DNA of 64,000 bases, from positions 1 to 64,000 of the forward strand of contig NZ_SSMY01000006.1 in assembly GCF_004799495.1 (NCBI RefSeq), read 5' to 3'. Positions within the stretch are counted from its first letter, which is position 1; each line of letters opens with the position of its first letter. Positions 56,066-64,000 of this stretch are shown here, in pieces. This DNA is from Sphingomonas sp. (GTDB lineage Bacteria > Pseudomonadota > Alphaproteobacteria > Sphingomonadales > Sphingomonadaceae). Both the position numbers and the translations under genes were made by a program. The notes beneath the pieces were generated by a model that searched no databases, was not told the origin of the DNA, and worked only from the letters and a program-made list of their open reading frames with translations.

Positions 56066-57367
56066 CTAGTCCTTGCCGCTCAGCCCATGGCTGGGCGCAT
56101 GCGCTGGCTCGATCACCACTGGTTGCTCGGCGCCGAGCGCGCCTTCCCATTTGGCGACGACGCTCGATGCGATCGCATTGCCCAGCACGTTGGTCGCCGA
56201 CCGCCCCATGTCTAGGAAGTTGTCGACCGCCAGCACCAGCAGCAAGCCGGCGCCCGGCAAGTGGAACATGTCGAGGTTCGCGGCGATCACGACCAGGCTG
56301 GCGCGCGGTACCCCGGCAATGCCCTTCGACGTCACCATCAGCATCAGCAGCATGCCGATCTGCGCGCCGATCGACATCGGAATGTTGTATGCCTGAGCGA
56401 TGAACAGCGATGCGAACGTCATGTACATCATCGATCCGTCGAGGTTGAACGAATAGCCCAGCGGCAGCACGAAGCTTGCGATACGCGGCGGCACGCCGAA
56501 CCGTTCGAGCGCTTCCAGCGTCCGGGGCAAAGCTGCCTCCGACGAAGCGGTCGAGAAAGCAAGCAGCGCCGGATCGCGGACGTGACGTAGCAGACTGATC
56601 ACGCGCCGCCCGATGATCAGGAAAGCAAGGCCGATCAGCAGCAGCCACAACGTGCCCAGCCCGACGTAAACGCTACCCATGAAGTAGGCGAGCTTGGCGA
56701 TCACGTTGGGACCGTGCTCGATCAGTGCGGCCGCCATTGCCGAGAATACCGCGAACGGTGCGAAACGCATGACGTAATCGGTGATCTGCAGCATTACGGC
56801 GACCACGCCTTCCAGCGCGCGCACGATCGGCTTGGCCTTCTCGCCGACCGCGGTGATCGCGACGCCGAAGAAGCACGAGAAAATGACGATCGGCAGGATT
56901 TCGTTGGTCGCCATGACGTCGACGATCGAGGCGGGGAAGATGTGCTTGACGATCTTCGCCGGATCGAACCCCGCGGTGTCGATCCCCGATTTCTCGGTGA
57001 CTGGCGGAAGGGGGAGGTTGAGCCCGACGCCGGGTTGCAGCAGGTGGACCAGCGCGAGGCCCAGCGTCAGCGACATCAGGCTGGCGCCGAGGAACCACAG
57101 GATCGACTTCAGCCCGACTCGCCCGAGCGCCCCGGTGTCCCCCATGTGCGCGATCCCGACGACGAGCGTCGAAAAGACCAATGGTGCGATGATCATCTTG
57201 ATCAGCTGGAGGAAGATCGTGGTGATGATCGAAATATAGCCGGCGATATGCTTCAGCGTGTCCGCCGCCGCCGGCGTGCCGTCGTCGAAATGCGCGTTGA
57301 TCGCCCAGCCGATTGCAATGCCGAGCACCAGCCCGATCAGAATGAAGGTCGTCAGCCGCTTCGCCAA
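56066..57367 (-). CDS. Dicarboxylate/amino acid:cation symporter (SDF family)
   Basis: A 433-residue inner-membrane transporter of the sodium/proton-dicarboxylate type. Typical elements are IIAPLVFSTLVVGIAHMGD, TASSEAALPRTLEALERFGVP (the serine-rich hairpin 1 region), GYSFNLDGSMMYMT and TSKGIAGVPRASLVV. Eight transmembrane helices and two re-entrant loops are expected. Either dicarboxylates or glutamate may be carried. The TTG at 57367 has GGGGAGA six bases upstream; GTG 57373 has no spacing. Convergent with the GST gene. Confidence 0.93.
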   Translation of the reverse strand: MAKRLTTFILIGLVLGIAIGWAINAHFDDGTPAAADTLKHIAGYISIITTIFLQLIKMIIAPLVFSTLVVGIAHMGDTGALGRVGLKSILWFLGASLMSLTLGLALVHLLQPGVGLNLPLPPVTEKSGIDTAGFDPAKIVKHIFPASIVDVMATNEILPIVIFSCFFGVAITAVGEKAKPIVRALEGVVAVMLQITDYVMRFAPFAVFSAMAAALIEHGPNVIAKLAYFMGSVYVGLGTLWLLLIGLAFLIIGRRVISLLRHVRDPALLAFSTASSEAALPRTLEALERFGVPPRIASFVLPLGYSFNLDGSMMYMTFASLFIAQAYNIPMSIGAQIGMLLMLMVTSKGIAGVPRASLVVIAANLDMFHLPGAGLLLVLAVDNFLDMGRSATNVLGNAIASSVVAKWEGALGAEQPVVIEPAHAPSHGLSGKD

Positions 57368-57460
57368 GATCACTCTCCCCAAATCGGCGGACAGGGAAGG
57401 GGATTGTCGCCGCCGGGTCAAGCGCCGTATCGAAGCCCGGGAGTGGTGTAGGAGAGGGGT

Positions 57461-58207
57461 ATGCTGGGTACGGTTGCGATCATGTTGGCAGTCGGCGGGA
57501 TGGATGACCCGACGATGACGATTACGCCCGTCCCGGGCAAGGGTTACAGTATTTCGATCGAATCGTTTCCCGCGAAGGACAAGCCGCAGGTCAGCGCCAG
57601 GATGATCGAGAAAGGCATCGCGAAATGCGGTGCGCTCAAGCCGCGCTGGGGGCGGTTTTCTTTCAAGACCGGCTATCCGAACGGTGCGGCCGGGGGGGCA
57701 TGGGTGATCGGTTATCGCCAGGCGCTCACCTGCTACGATCCGGCGAACGACCCGTTCAAGCCTGCCCCCGCCGACTGGATAGCAAGCGAGGCCGATGCCA
57801 AGGAAGCGACGGCATTCGCCAACGGCTATCTCGATCGATTTCAGACGGGCGACGTTCGGGCGGTTACGATGTTCGAGCCGATGCTGGAGATGACCATCAC
57901 AGAATGGGTCGGCCAGCCCAATCATGTCAAAGGCCGATTGGGGAGGGGCACGCGCAGGTTGGCAGGGCCGATCTGGCGCCTCAACCCCACCGAGGCGGCG
58001 CACCCGGGCGCCTACGCCATGTTCGGCTTTCTCGGCCAATATAGCGGGATGCGCGCCTATTGCGGGATGCTGATGGTGTACCGCGTCGCACCCGGCCAAT
58101 ATCAGATCACCGCGGAGAACATGCAAACGGTGACCAACGACGATGTCTCGTCCGGCCGCGTATCGGCGAGCGTCGCGGACCAGTCTTGCCGCGACATGCT
58201 CAAATGA
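57461..58207 (+). CDS. Hypothetical protein, probably exported
   Basis: A 248-residue protein with a short hydrophobic N-terminus (VAIMLAVGGM) and a mature region containing six or more scattered Cys (KCGALKP, LTCYDP, AYCGML, SCRDML) that may form disulfides. I do not recognise the family. AGGAGAGGGGT before the ATG supports the start. Its stop overlaps the ATG of the M24 peptidase gene, so the two are probably co-translated. Confidence 0.72.
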   Translation: MLGTVAIMLAVGGMDDPTMTITPVPGKGYSISIESFPAKDKPQVSARMIEKGIAKCGALKPRWGRFSFKTGYPNGAAGGAWVIGYRQALTCYDPANDPFKPAPADWIASEADAKEATAFANGYLDRFQTGDVRAVTMFEPMLEMTITEWVGQPNHVKGRLGRGTRRLAGPIWRLNPTEAAHPGAYAMFGFLGQYSGMRAYCGMLMVYRVAPGQYQITAENMQTVTNDDVSSGRVSASVADQSCRDMLK

Positions 58208-59457
58208 CCCGGCTGTCGCGGCGAAACGTGCTGGGTGCGATGGCTGCGGGACCCGCCTTGGCCTCGGTTGCAGCGCGGGCGGCGGAGTCCGATCTCTCCG
58301 GCCTCAAGGACATGACCGCTGGCGTGGTGCCGATCGGCGCCGACGAGCGCCGTCGTCGGCTCGACAGGGCGCAGGCGCTGATGCGCACGAGCGGGATCGG
58401 TGCGGTGCTGATCGAGCCGGGGTCGAGCCTCGTCTATTTCACCGGCATCCGCTGGGGCCGCAGCGAGCGCGCGATGCTTGCCGTGCTCCCGGTCGAGGGC
58501 GAGCCGTGCATCGTCTCGCCCTATTTCGAGGAACCACGGATGCGCGAGAGCCTCGCGATTTCCGCCGAGGTGCGCGTGTGGCAGGAGGATGAGGATCCGC
58601 TCAAGCTAGTCGCCGGGTTCCTGCGCGACCGCAAGCTCGCCGCGCGGCCGGTCGGGATCGAGGAGACGGTGCGGTTTTTCGTCCCCGACATGCTCGCGCA
58701 TGCCTTGCCCGCTGCGAAGATCGTCACCGCCAACCCGGTGGTGCGCGGGTGCCGGATGATCAAGACGGTGGCCGAGCTCGCGCTGATGCAGCGCGCGACC
58801 GACATCACCATTGCCGCCTACCGCTGGACCTATCCGCGCGTCGAAAAGGGCATGACCGGGCGCGACATCGGCGCGCTGATGGACGCCGCGACGACGAAGC
58901 TGGGCGGGAGCCCCGAATTCAGCCTGGTCCTGATCGGCGAGGCGGCCGCTTATCCGCACGGCACCCAGGCGGTGCACCGCGTGGGGGACGGCGAGATCGT
59001 GCTGATGGACTGCGGCTGCACGGTGCAGGGGTATCAGTCCGACATCTCGCGGACCTTCGTGTTCGGTAGGGCAAGCAAGGACCAGCGGACGGTGTGGGAG
59101 CAGGTCCATCAAGGCCAGCAGACCGCGCTCGCCGCCGCGCGGATCGGCGTGCCGGCGGGCAGCGTCGACGTCGCGATCCGCAAACTCTACGAGAGTTTCG
59201 GGTATGGCCCCGGCTACAAGCTGCCCGGTTGCTCGCACCGCACCGGGCACGGGATCGGACTCGACGGGCACGAACCGGTCAATCTGGTGCGCGGCGAGAC
59301 GACCAAGCTTGCGCCGGGCATGTGCTTCTCCAACGAACCGGGCATCTACATCCCCGGTAAGTTCGGCGTTCGGCTGGAGGATTGCTTCCACATGACGGAA
59401 GCCGGACCCAAGTGGTTCAGCACGCCGCCACCGTCGATCGACCAGCCGTTCGGTTGA
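58204..59457 (+). CDS. M24 family metallopeptidase (Xaa-Pro aminopeptidase-like), Tat-exported
   Basis: A 417-residue creatinase/aminopeptidase-P fold enzyme. N-terminus MTRLSRRNVLGAMAAG has the twin-arginine motif SRRNVL with hydrophobic core, suggesting folded export. Metal ligands: DCGCTVQGYQSDISRT (two Asp), HRTGHGIGLDGHE (His) and NEPGIYIPGKFGVRLEDCF (two Glu). The N-domain has VYFTGIRWGRSERAMLAV. It removes N-terminal residues before proline in the periplasm. The ATG overlaps the previous stop. Confidence 0.93.
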   Translation: MTRLSRRNVLGAMAAGPALASVAARAAESDLSGLKDMTAGVVPIGADERRRRLDRAQALMRTSGIGAVLIEPGSSLVYFTGIRWGRSERAMLAVLPVEGEPCIVSPYFEEPRMRESLAISAEVRVWQEDEDPLKLVAGFLRDRKLAARPVGIEETVRFFVPDMLAHALPAAKIVTANPVVRGCRMIKTVAELALMQRATDITIAAYRWTYPRVEKGMTGRDIGALMDAATTKLGGSPEFSLVLIGEAAAYPHGTQAVHRVGDGEIVLMDCGCTVQGYQSDISRTFVFGRASKDQRTVWEQVHQGQQTALAAARIGVPAGSVDVAIRKLYESFGYGPGYKLPGCSHRTGHGIGLDGHEPVNLVRGETTKLAPGMCFSNEPGIYIPGKFGVRLEDCFHMTEAGPKWFSTPPPSIDQPFG

Positions 59458-59488
59458 TCCGCGGAGGACGCTCGCCTAAGTCGCCACC

Positions 59489-62137
59489 ATGACATCGACC
59501 AACGACATCCGCCGCGGTTTCCTCGATTATTTCGCGCGTGCCGGCCACACGATCGTGCCCTCGGCGCCTTTGGTGCCGCAGAACGACCCGACGCTGATGT
59601 TCGTCAATGCGGGGATGGTCCCGTTCAAGAACGTGTTTCTGGGGCTGGAATCGCGGCCTTATGCCAACGCTACCAGCTCGCAGAAGTGCGTGCGCGCCGG
59701 GGGCAAGCACAACGACCTCGACAATGTCGGGTACACCGCGCGGCACCACACCTTCTTCGAAATGCTCGGCAATTTCTCATTCGGCGAGTATTTCAAGGAG
59801 CAGGCGATCCTTCACGCCTGGACGCTGCTGACGAGGGAATGGGGGCTGCCGGCGGACCGGCTGACCGCGACCGTCTATCATACCGACGATCAGGCATTCG
59901 ACCTGTGGCGCAAGATCAGCGGCCTGCCCGAGGAGCGGATCATCCGCATCGCCACCAAGGACAATTTCTGGGCGATGGGCAGCGACGGGCCGTGCGGGCC
60001 GTGCTCGGAAATCTTCTACGACCATGGCGACCATATCCCCGGTGGACCGCCGGGCGGTCCCGATGAGGACGGCGATCGCTTCGTCGAAATCTGGAACCTC
60101 GTCTTCATGCAATTCCTGCAGGAAAACGACGTCCAGGTCGCCGGCCTGCCCAAGCCGCAGATCGACACGGGCATGGGGCTGGAGCGCATTGCCGCGGTGA
60201 TGCAGGGCGTCCACGACAATTACGACACGGACACGTTCAAGGCGCTGATCGCCGCGTCGGGTGCGCTGACGCACACGGCGACGACGGGCGCGAACCAGGC
60301 GAGCCACCGCGTGATAGCGGATCATTTGCGCACCTCGGGCTTCCTGGTTTCCGACGGCGTGCTGCCGGCGAACGAGGGACGCGGTTACGTGCTCCGCCGC
60401 ATCATGCGCCGCGCGATGCGGCACGCGCATCTGCTCGGCGCGAAGGAGCCGTTGATGCACCGCCTTGTGCCGGCGCTGGTTGCCGAAATGGGCGCGGCCT
60501 ATCCCGAACTGATCCGCGCGCAATCGCTGATCGAGGCGACGTTGCAGCAGGAAGAGACGCAGTTTCGCAAGACGCTCGACAAGGGGCTGAAGCTCCTCGA
60601 CGAAGCGACGGCGGGGATGGCGTCAGGGGCGACGCTGGCGGGCGAAACCGCGTTCAAGCTCTACGACACCTATGGTTTCCCTTACGACCTGACCGAGGAT
60701 GCGTTGCGTGCGCAGGGGTTGCAGGTCGACCGCGCAGGCTTCGACGCGGCGATGGCCGAACAGAAGCGCGCCGCGCGCGCCGCCTGGAAGGGGTCCGGCG
60801 ACAAGGGATCGGACGAATTGTGGTTCGACCTCGCCGAGGAGAAGGGCGGGACCGAGTTCACCGGCTATGCGTCCGAGGAAGGCGAGGGCGAAGTGGTCGC
60901 GCTGATCAAGGATGGCGCGCGGGTCGATCGCGCGGGCGTGGGCGACGAAGTCGAGATCGTGCTGAACCAGACGCCGTTCTATGCCGAGAGCGGCGGGCAG
61001 GTCGGCGATGCTGGCCTTGCGAGCAACGACAAGGGGTTCAAGGGACGCGTTACGGATACCGCCAAGCATCTCGGGCGATTGTGGTCGCACCGCACGACGA
61101 TTGAGGCGGGTGACCTTGCGGTCGGAGACGCCGTTCATATGGTGGTCGACAGCGAACGCCGCAACGCGATCCGCGCGAACCATTCGGCGACGCACTTGCT
61201 CCATGCGGCGCTGCGCGAGCGGCTCGGCACGCATGTCGCGCAGAAAGGCAGCTTGGTCGCGCCCGACCGGCTGCGCTTCGACTTCTCGCAACCCGTCGCC
61301 ATCGAGGCCGAGGCGCTTGCCGCGGTCGAGGCCGACGTCAACGCCTACATCCGCCAGAACGATCCGGTTTCCACGCGCCTGATGACCCCCGACGAAGCGA
61401 TCGCCGAGGGCGCTATGGCGCTGTTCGGGGAGAAATATGGCGACGAAGTCCGTGTCGTGTCGATGGGCCGACGCGACGACGGCATCTACAGCCTCGAGTT
61501 GTGCGGTGGCACCCACGTCAACGCGACTGGCGATATCGGGCTGTTCAAGGTCGTGAGCGAAGGCGCCGTGTCGTCGGGCGTGCGGCGCGTCGAGGCGCTG
61601 ACCGGTGAGGCGGCGCGGGCCTATCTCGCCGGGCGTGACGAGAAACTGCGCGAGGCGGCCGCGGCGCTCAAGTCGTCGCCCGACGAAGTGCCGGCGCGTG
61701 TCGCGCAGCTCGTCGAGGATCGCCGCCGGCTCGAACGCGAACTGGCCGAGGCGAAGAAGGCGCTGGCGCTCGGTGCCGGGGGCGGTACGGCGCCGGCCGG
61801 TCCGGAACAGGTCGGCGGGGTCAATTTCGTCGGCCAGGTGGTCGACGGGCTGGAAGCCAAGGGCCTGCGCGGCGCGGTCGACGAGGCCAAGCAACGGATC
61901 GGGTCGGGCGTCGCGATGATCGTCGCGGTCAACGATGGCCGCGCGTCGGTCGCGGTCGGCGTAACCGACGAACTGACGGACAAGCTCAACGCGGTCGACC
62001 TGCTGAAGAAGGCGGTCGAAGTGCTCGGCGGGCAGGGTGGCGGTGGCCGCCCCGACATGGCGCAGGGCGGCGGGCCGGAGGGGGGCAAGGGTGAGGAAGC
62101 GGTTGCGGCGGTCAGGGCGGCGTTGGCAGCCGCCTGA
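59489..62137 (+). CDS. alaS: Alanyl-tRNA synthetase
   Basis: An 882-residue class II synthetase. Catalytic start [53 protein letters not shown] and [16 protein letters not shown]; the editing domain has [16 protein letters not shown] and [11 protein letters not shown] (zinc). A C-terminal C-Ala coiled coil and Gly-rich stretch ([20 protein letters not shown]) close the protein. Its TGA lies inside a 20-bp palindrome shared with the converging gene. Confidence 0.98.
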   Translation: MTSTNDIRRGFLDYFARAGHTIVPSAPLVPQNDPTLMFVNAGMVPFKNVFLGLESRPYANATSSQKCVRAGGKHNDLDNVGYTARHHTFFEMLGNFSFGEYFKEQAILHAWTLLTREWGLPADRLTATVYHTDDQAFDLWRKISGLPEERIIRIATKDNFWAMGSDGPCGPCSEIFYDHGDHIPGGPPGGPDEDGDRFVEIWNLVFMQFLQENDVQVAGLPKPQIDTGMGLERIAAVMQGVHDNYDTDTFKALIAASGALTHTATTGANQASHRVIADHLRTSGFLVSDGVLPANEGRGYVLRRIMRRAMRHAHLLGAKEPLMHRLVPALVAEMGAAYPELIRAQSLIEATLQQEETQFRKTLDKGLKLLDEATAGMASGATLAGETAFKLYDTYGFPYDLTEDALRAQGLQVDRAGFDAAMAEQKRAARAAWKGSGDKGSDELWFDLAEEKGGTEFTGYASEEGEGEVVALIKDGARVDRAGVGDEVEIVLNQTPFYAESGGQVGDAGLASNDKGFKGRVTDTAKHLGRLWSHRTTIEAGDLAVGDAVHMVVDSERRNAIRANHSATHLLHAALRERLGTHVAQKGSLVAPDRLRFDFSQPVAIEAEALAAVEADVNAYIRQNDPVSTRLMTPDEAIAEGAMALFGEKYGDEVRVVSMGRRDDGIYSLELCGGTHVNATGDIGLFKVVSEGAVSSGVRRVEALTGEAARAYLAGRDEKLREAAAALKSSPDEVPARVAQLVEDRRRLERELAEAKKALALGAGGGTAPAGPEQVGGVNFVGQVVDGLEAKGLRGAVDEAKQRIGSGVAMIVAVNDGRASVAVGVTDELTDKLNAVDLLKKAVEVLGGQGGGGRPDMAQGGGPEGGKGEEAVAAVRAALAAA

Positions 62138-62153
62138 CGCGACGTCGCGTCAG
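62134..62153. repeat. 20-bp perfect palindrome spanning two convergent stop codons
   Basis: CTGACGCGACGTCGCGTCAG contains TGA of alaS and the TGA of the converging gene symmetrically. It may act as a bidirectional terminator, but it lacks a T-run. Confidence 0.75.
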
Positions 62154-62695
62154 ATCATCCCGCCCGGCAACGGTCCGAGCGCATAGCCGTCGCGGACGTC
62201 CACCCACTTCACCGTCCGGTCGAGCGCGGGGGCCAGCACCCCGTCGACGAACGACACCGACGCCGAAACGCCGTCGGTGCCCGGCGGATCGTCGCGGTCG
62301 CAGATTTCGCGACCGAACAGCGGGGCGAAGTCTGCGCGCGTCGCGTTGCGGGCGTTTTCCAGCGCGGTGCCGATCATGGTCACGCCGCCCTTGGTGAAGG
62401 TCGACCGCGCGATGTCGTCAGCGGTTATCCTGATGCACAATTGGTTGCGCGCGACCCGCCCGCGCGACGTGTAATGCAGCACCAGCCCGTCCTCGCTTGG
62501 CAATCCGTCGACCGAGACGTCGAACGTGTCGTCGGACAGCGCGGTGTAGCGTGCGATCGACCTGCATGTCTTGAGCGCGGCATCGGGCCAGCCGCAGCGG
62601 AGCTTGCCCTGCCGGATCGCGGCCATCGGGTCGGGCCCGGTCGCGTCATGGCCGACCGTGGCTGCCGCCAGGATCGCGGCGATCATCGTCAGCAT
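62150..62695 (-). CDS. Secreted hypothetical protein
   Basis: A 181-residue protein with a short signal sequence (MIAAILAAATVGHDA). Four cysteines (CGWP, TCRSI, LCIRI, ICDRD) probably pair in the periplasm. A mixed strand-rich mature region (YTALSDDTFDVSVDG) is seen; the family is not recognised. Convergent with alaS, and lying 19 bp downstream of the Kef-type gene on the same strand. Confidence 0.72.
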   Translation of the reverse strand: MLTMIAAILAAATVGHDATGPDPMAAIRQGKLRCGWPDAALKTCRSIARYTALSDDTFDVSVDGLPSEDGLVLHYTSRGRVARNQLCIRITADDIARSTFTKGGVTMIGTALENARNATRADFAPLFGREICDRDDPPGTDGVSASVSFVDGVLAPALDRTVKWVDVRDGYALGPLPGGMI

Positions 62696-62714
62696 GTCGC
62701 GTATTCTCCATCCG

Positions 62715-64000
62715 TCATGACGGTGCGCGCCGCACGCGCCTGATCCGCGGTTCGCGGTCGAGCTTTGCCGCGTCCCGGATCGCTTTCCGCAATTCGTCGC
62801 GCTTTTCGTGGATCGACGCGATCACCGGGCCCATCGCGATGCCCAGGTCGACCAGCACGGCTTCGGACAATTGCAGCGAACTTTCGAGCGTTTCGGGCAC
62901 CGCGTCGGTGACCCCGGCCTTGTACAATTCGGCGGCGTGGGCCGCGTCGCGGGCGCGGGCGACGATCGTCAGGTCGGGCACCCAGCCGCGCACGCGCTTG
63001 GTCATCCGAACGGTCAGCACAGGGTCGTCCATCGTCAGCACGAGCGCCCTGGCCCGGCCAAGGTTGAGGCGGTCGACCAGTTCGCTGCGCGCGACATCGC
63101 CGAAAATCACCGGATAGCCCTCGCGCCGCGCGGCGTTGGCGGCGTCGATATCGGCCTCGACCGCGATATAGGGCTGGCCGTGTTCCTTGAGCATGTCGGC
63201 GACCATGCGCCCGACGCGGCCAAAGCCGATGACGACGGTTCCCGGTCCCTCCGCGTCGAGCTGAAGGTCGGGCGCCAGCTTCTCGCGCGCCTCGATCCGC
63301 CGCGCGACCATCCGGCCGATCTCGGCGAGCGCGGGCGTGATCGTCAGGCCGAGCGCGGTCACCGTCTGCCAGAACGCGGCATCGCCCGCCGCGATCAGCC
63401 CCGCCGACGCGGCCGTTCCCAGTACGATCAGCGTCGTCTCGGATGGACTCGACATCAGCAGGCTGGTTTCCGCCGCCGTCCCGCTGCGCGCGCCCGACAG
63501 GCGGAGCAGGCCGAACGTGACGAGCGACTTGGCCGCGACGACGCCCGCCAGCGCCAGCACGAACTCGCTCCAGTTGGCGAGCAACGTCTCGAGGTTGAGA
63601 CTCATGCCGACCGTGATCAGGAACACGCCGAGCGCGAGGCCCTTGAACGGCGCGGTGATGACCTCGACCTCGCTGTGATATTCGGTCTCGGCGATCAGCA
63701 GCCCCGCGAGCAAGGCGCCGACGATCGGCGACAGGCCGGCGGCCGATGTGGCGAGACTCGCGGCGATCACGACCAGCAACGAGATTGCGAGAAAGAGTTC
63801 GGGGCTCTTGGTCCGGGCAGCTTGCGCGAACAGGCGCGGCAAGACGAAACGCCCGACCAGGAAGATCGCCGCGATGCTGACCGCACCCCACAGCAATGTG
63901 GTGAGCACGCCGCTCGCCGCACCGCCGCCAAGCGCCGCGAGCACGAAGATGATCGGCACCAGCGCGAGATCCTCGAACAATAGCATCGCGAACGCGCTGC
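62715..64000 (-). CDS. Kef-type monovalent cation:proton antiporter (CPA2), partial
   Basis: Partial: the N-terminal end lies beyond base 64000. The visible 428 or so residues include the ion-exchange helices (LLFEDLALVPIIFVLAAL, GLSPIVGALLAGLLIAETEY), and a C-terminal TrkA-N/RCK domain with TVVIGFGRVGRMVADML, binding NAD(H). A charged tail (REPRIRRVRRAP) ends the protein. It exports K+ in exchange for H+, probably regulated by the RCK domain. The frame is open to the window edge (SAFAMLLFEDL), as in KefB/KefC. Confidence 0.93.
   Translation of the reverse strand, partial: SAFAMLLFEDLALVPIIFVLAALGGGAASGVLTTLLWGAVSIAAIFLVGRFVLPRLFAQAARTKSPELFLAISLLVVIAASLATSAAGLSPIVGALLAGLLIAETEYHSEVEVITAPFKGLALGVFLITVGMSLNLETLLANWSEFVLALAGVVAAKSLVTFGLLRLSGARSGTAAETSLLMSSPSETTLIVLGTAASAGLIAAGDAAFWQTVTALGLTITPALAEIGRMVARRIEAREKLAPDLQLDAEGPGTVVIGFGRVGRMVADMLKEHGQPYIAVEADIDAANAARREGYPVIFGDVARSELVDRLNLGRARALVLTMDDPVLTVRMTKRVRGWVPDLTIVARARDAAHAAELYKAGVTDAVPETLESSLQLSEAVLVDLGIAMGPVIASIHEKRDELRKAIRDAAKLDREPRIRRVRRAPS

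Overview
The window looks like a chromosomal segment of a Sphingomonas-type alphaproteobacterium (Sphingomonadaceae). The evidence is the high GC content, the alphaproteobacterial SOS box (GTTC-N7-GTTC) in front of recA, a CckA-type cell-cycle hybrid kinase, a folate-dependent TrmFO, a large TonB-dependent receptor, and many secreted metallopeptidases. I see no prophage, insertion sequence, CRISPR array or plasmid functions. It reads as core genome with small lineage-specific islands.

Layout. 0-8.5 kb: M2 peptidase and SIMPL protein, AMP nucleosidase flanked by two Lys/Ala-rich proteins, a 1-Cys peroxiredoxin, YqgE, a GNAT enzyme and adenosylhomocysteinase (ahcY) behind a palindromic operator. 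8.7-15.1 kb: a 1047-residue TonB-dependent receptor, then a convergent three-gene Tad-type pilus set (two TadE-like proteins and a VWA-containing TadG). 15.2-28.3 kb: a squalene/phytoene-synthase-family protein, an EF-hand protein, trmFO, a glycosyltransferase, membrane proteins, a GbsR/MarR regulator with a coupled membrane-protein pair, a YhhN protein, an acyltransferase-SGNH protein, small DUF proteins and gyrA. 28.5-41 kb: a TPR-like secreted protein, an Lrp regulator, a degenerate histidine kinase with a polysaccharide deacetylase, tRNA-Ile2 and tRNA-Pro, an M28 peptidase, ettA, acylphosphatase, DoxX and a GreB-type factor preceded by a 58-residue ORF. 41-64 kb: slt, dapA, smpB, an M13 peptidase, cckA with a single-domain receiver, purine salvage genes, a JmjC-type hydroxylase, recA, methyltransferase-GST, a dicarboxylate carrier, an M24 peptidase, alaS and a Kef-type antiporter cut by the window end.

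How genes may work together. Amn (AMP to adenine), the adenine-deaminase-type enzyme and the adjacent phosphoribosyltransferase could form an adenine-to-IMP salvage route. AhcY recycles the S-adenosylhomocysteine made by the methyltransferases. RecA and GyrA serve DNA metabolism, while SmpB, EttA, AlaS, TrmFO and GreB serve translation and transcription. Many neighbours overlap by ATGA, TGATG or TAGTG, which suggests translational coupling. Three convergent pairs share a CTAG in their stop codons.

The least explained items are the GbsR-linked membrane pair with two matching 18-bp operators, the kinase with an intact phosphoacceptor but no recognisable ATP-binding motifs, the Ca-loop-bearing pilin, the 58-residue coupled ORF, and a composite inverted repeat that supplies the C-terminus of a response regulator.
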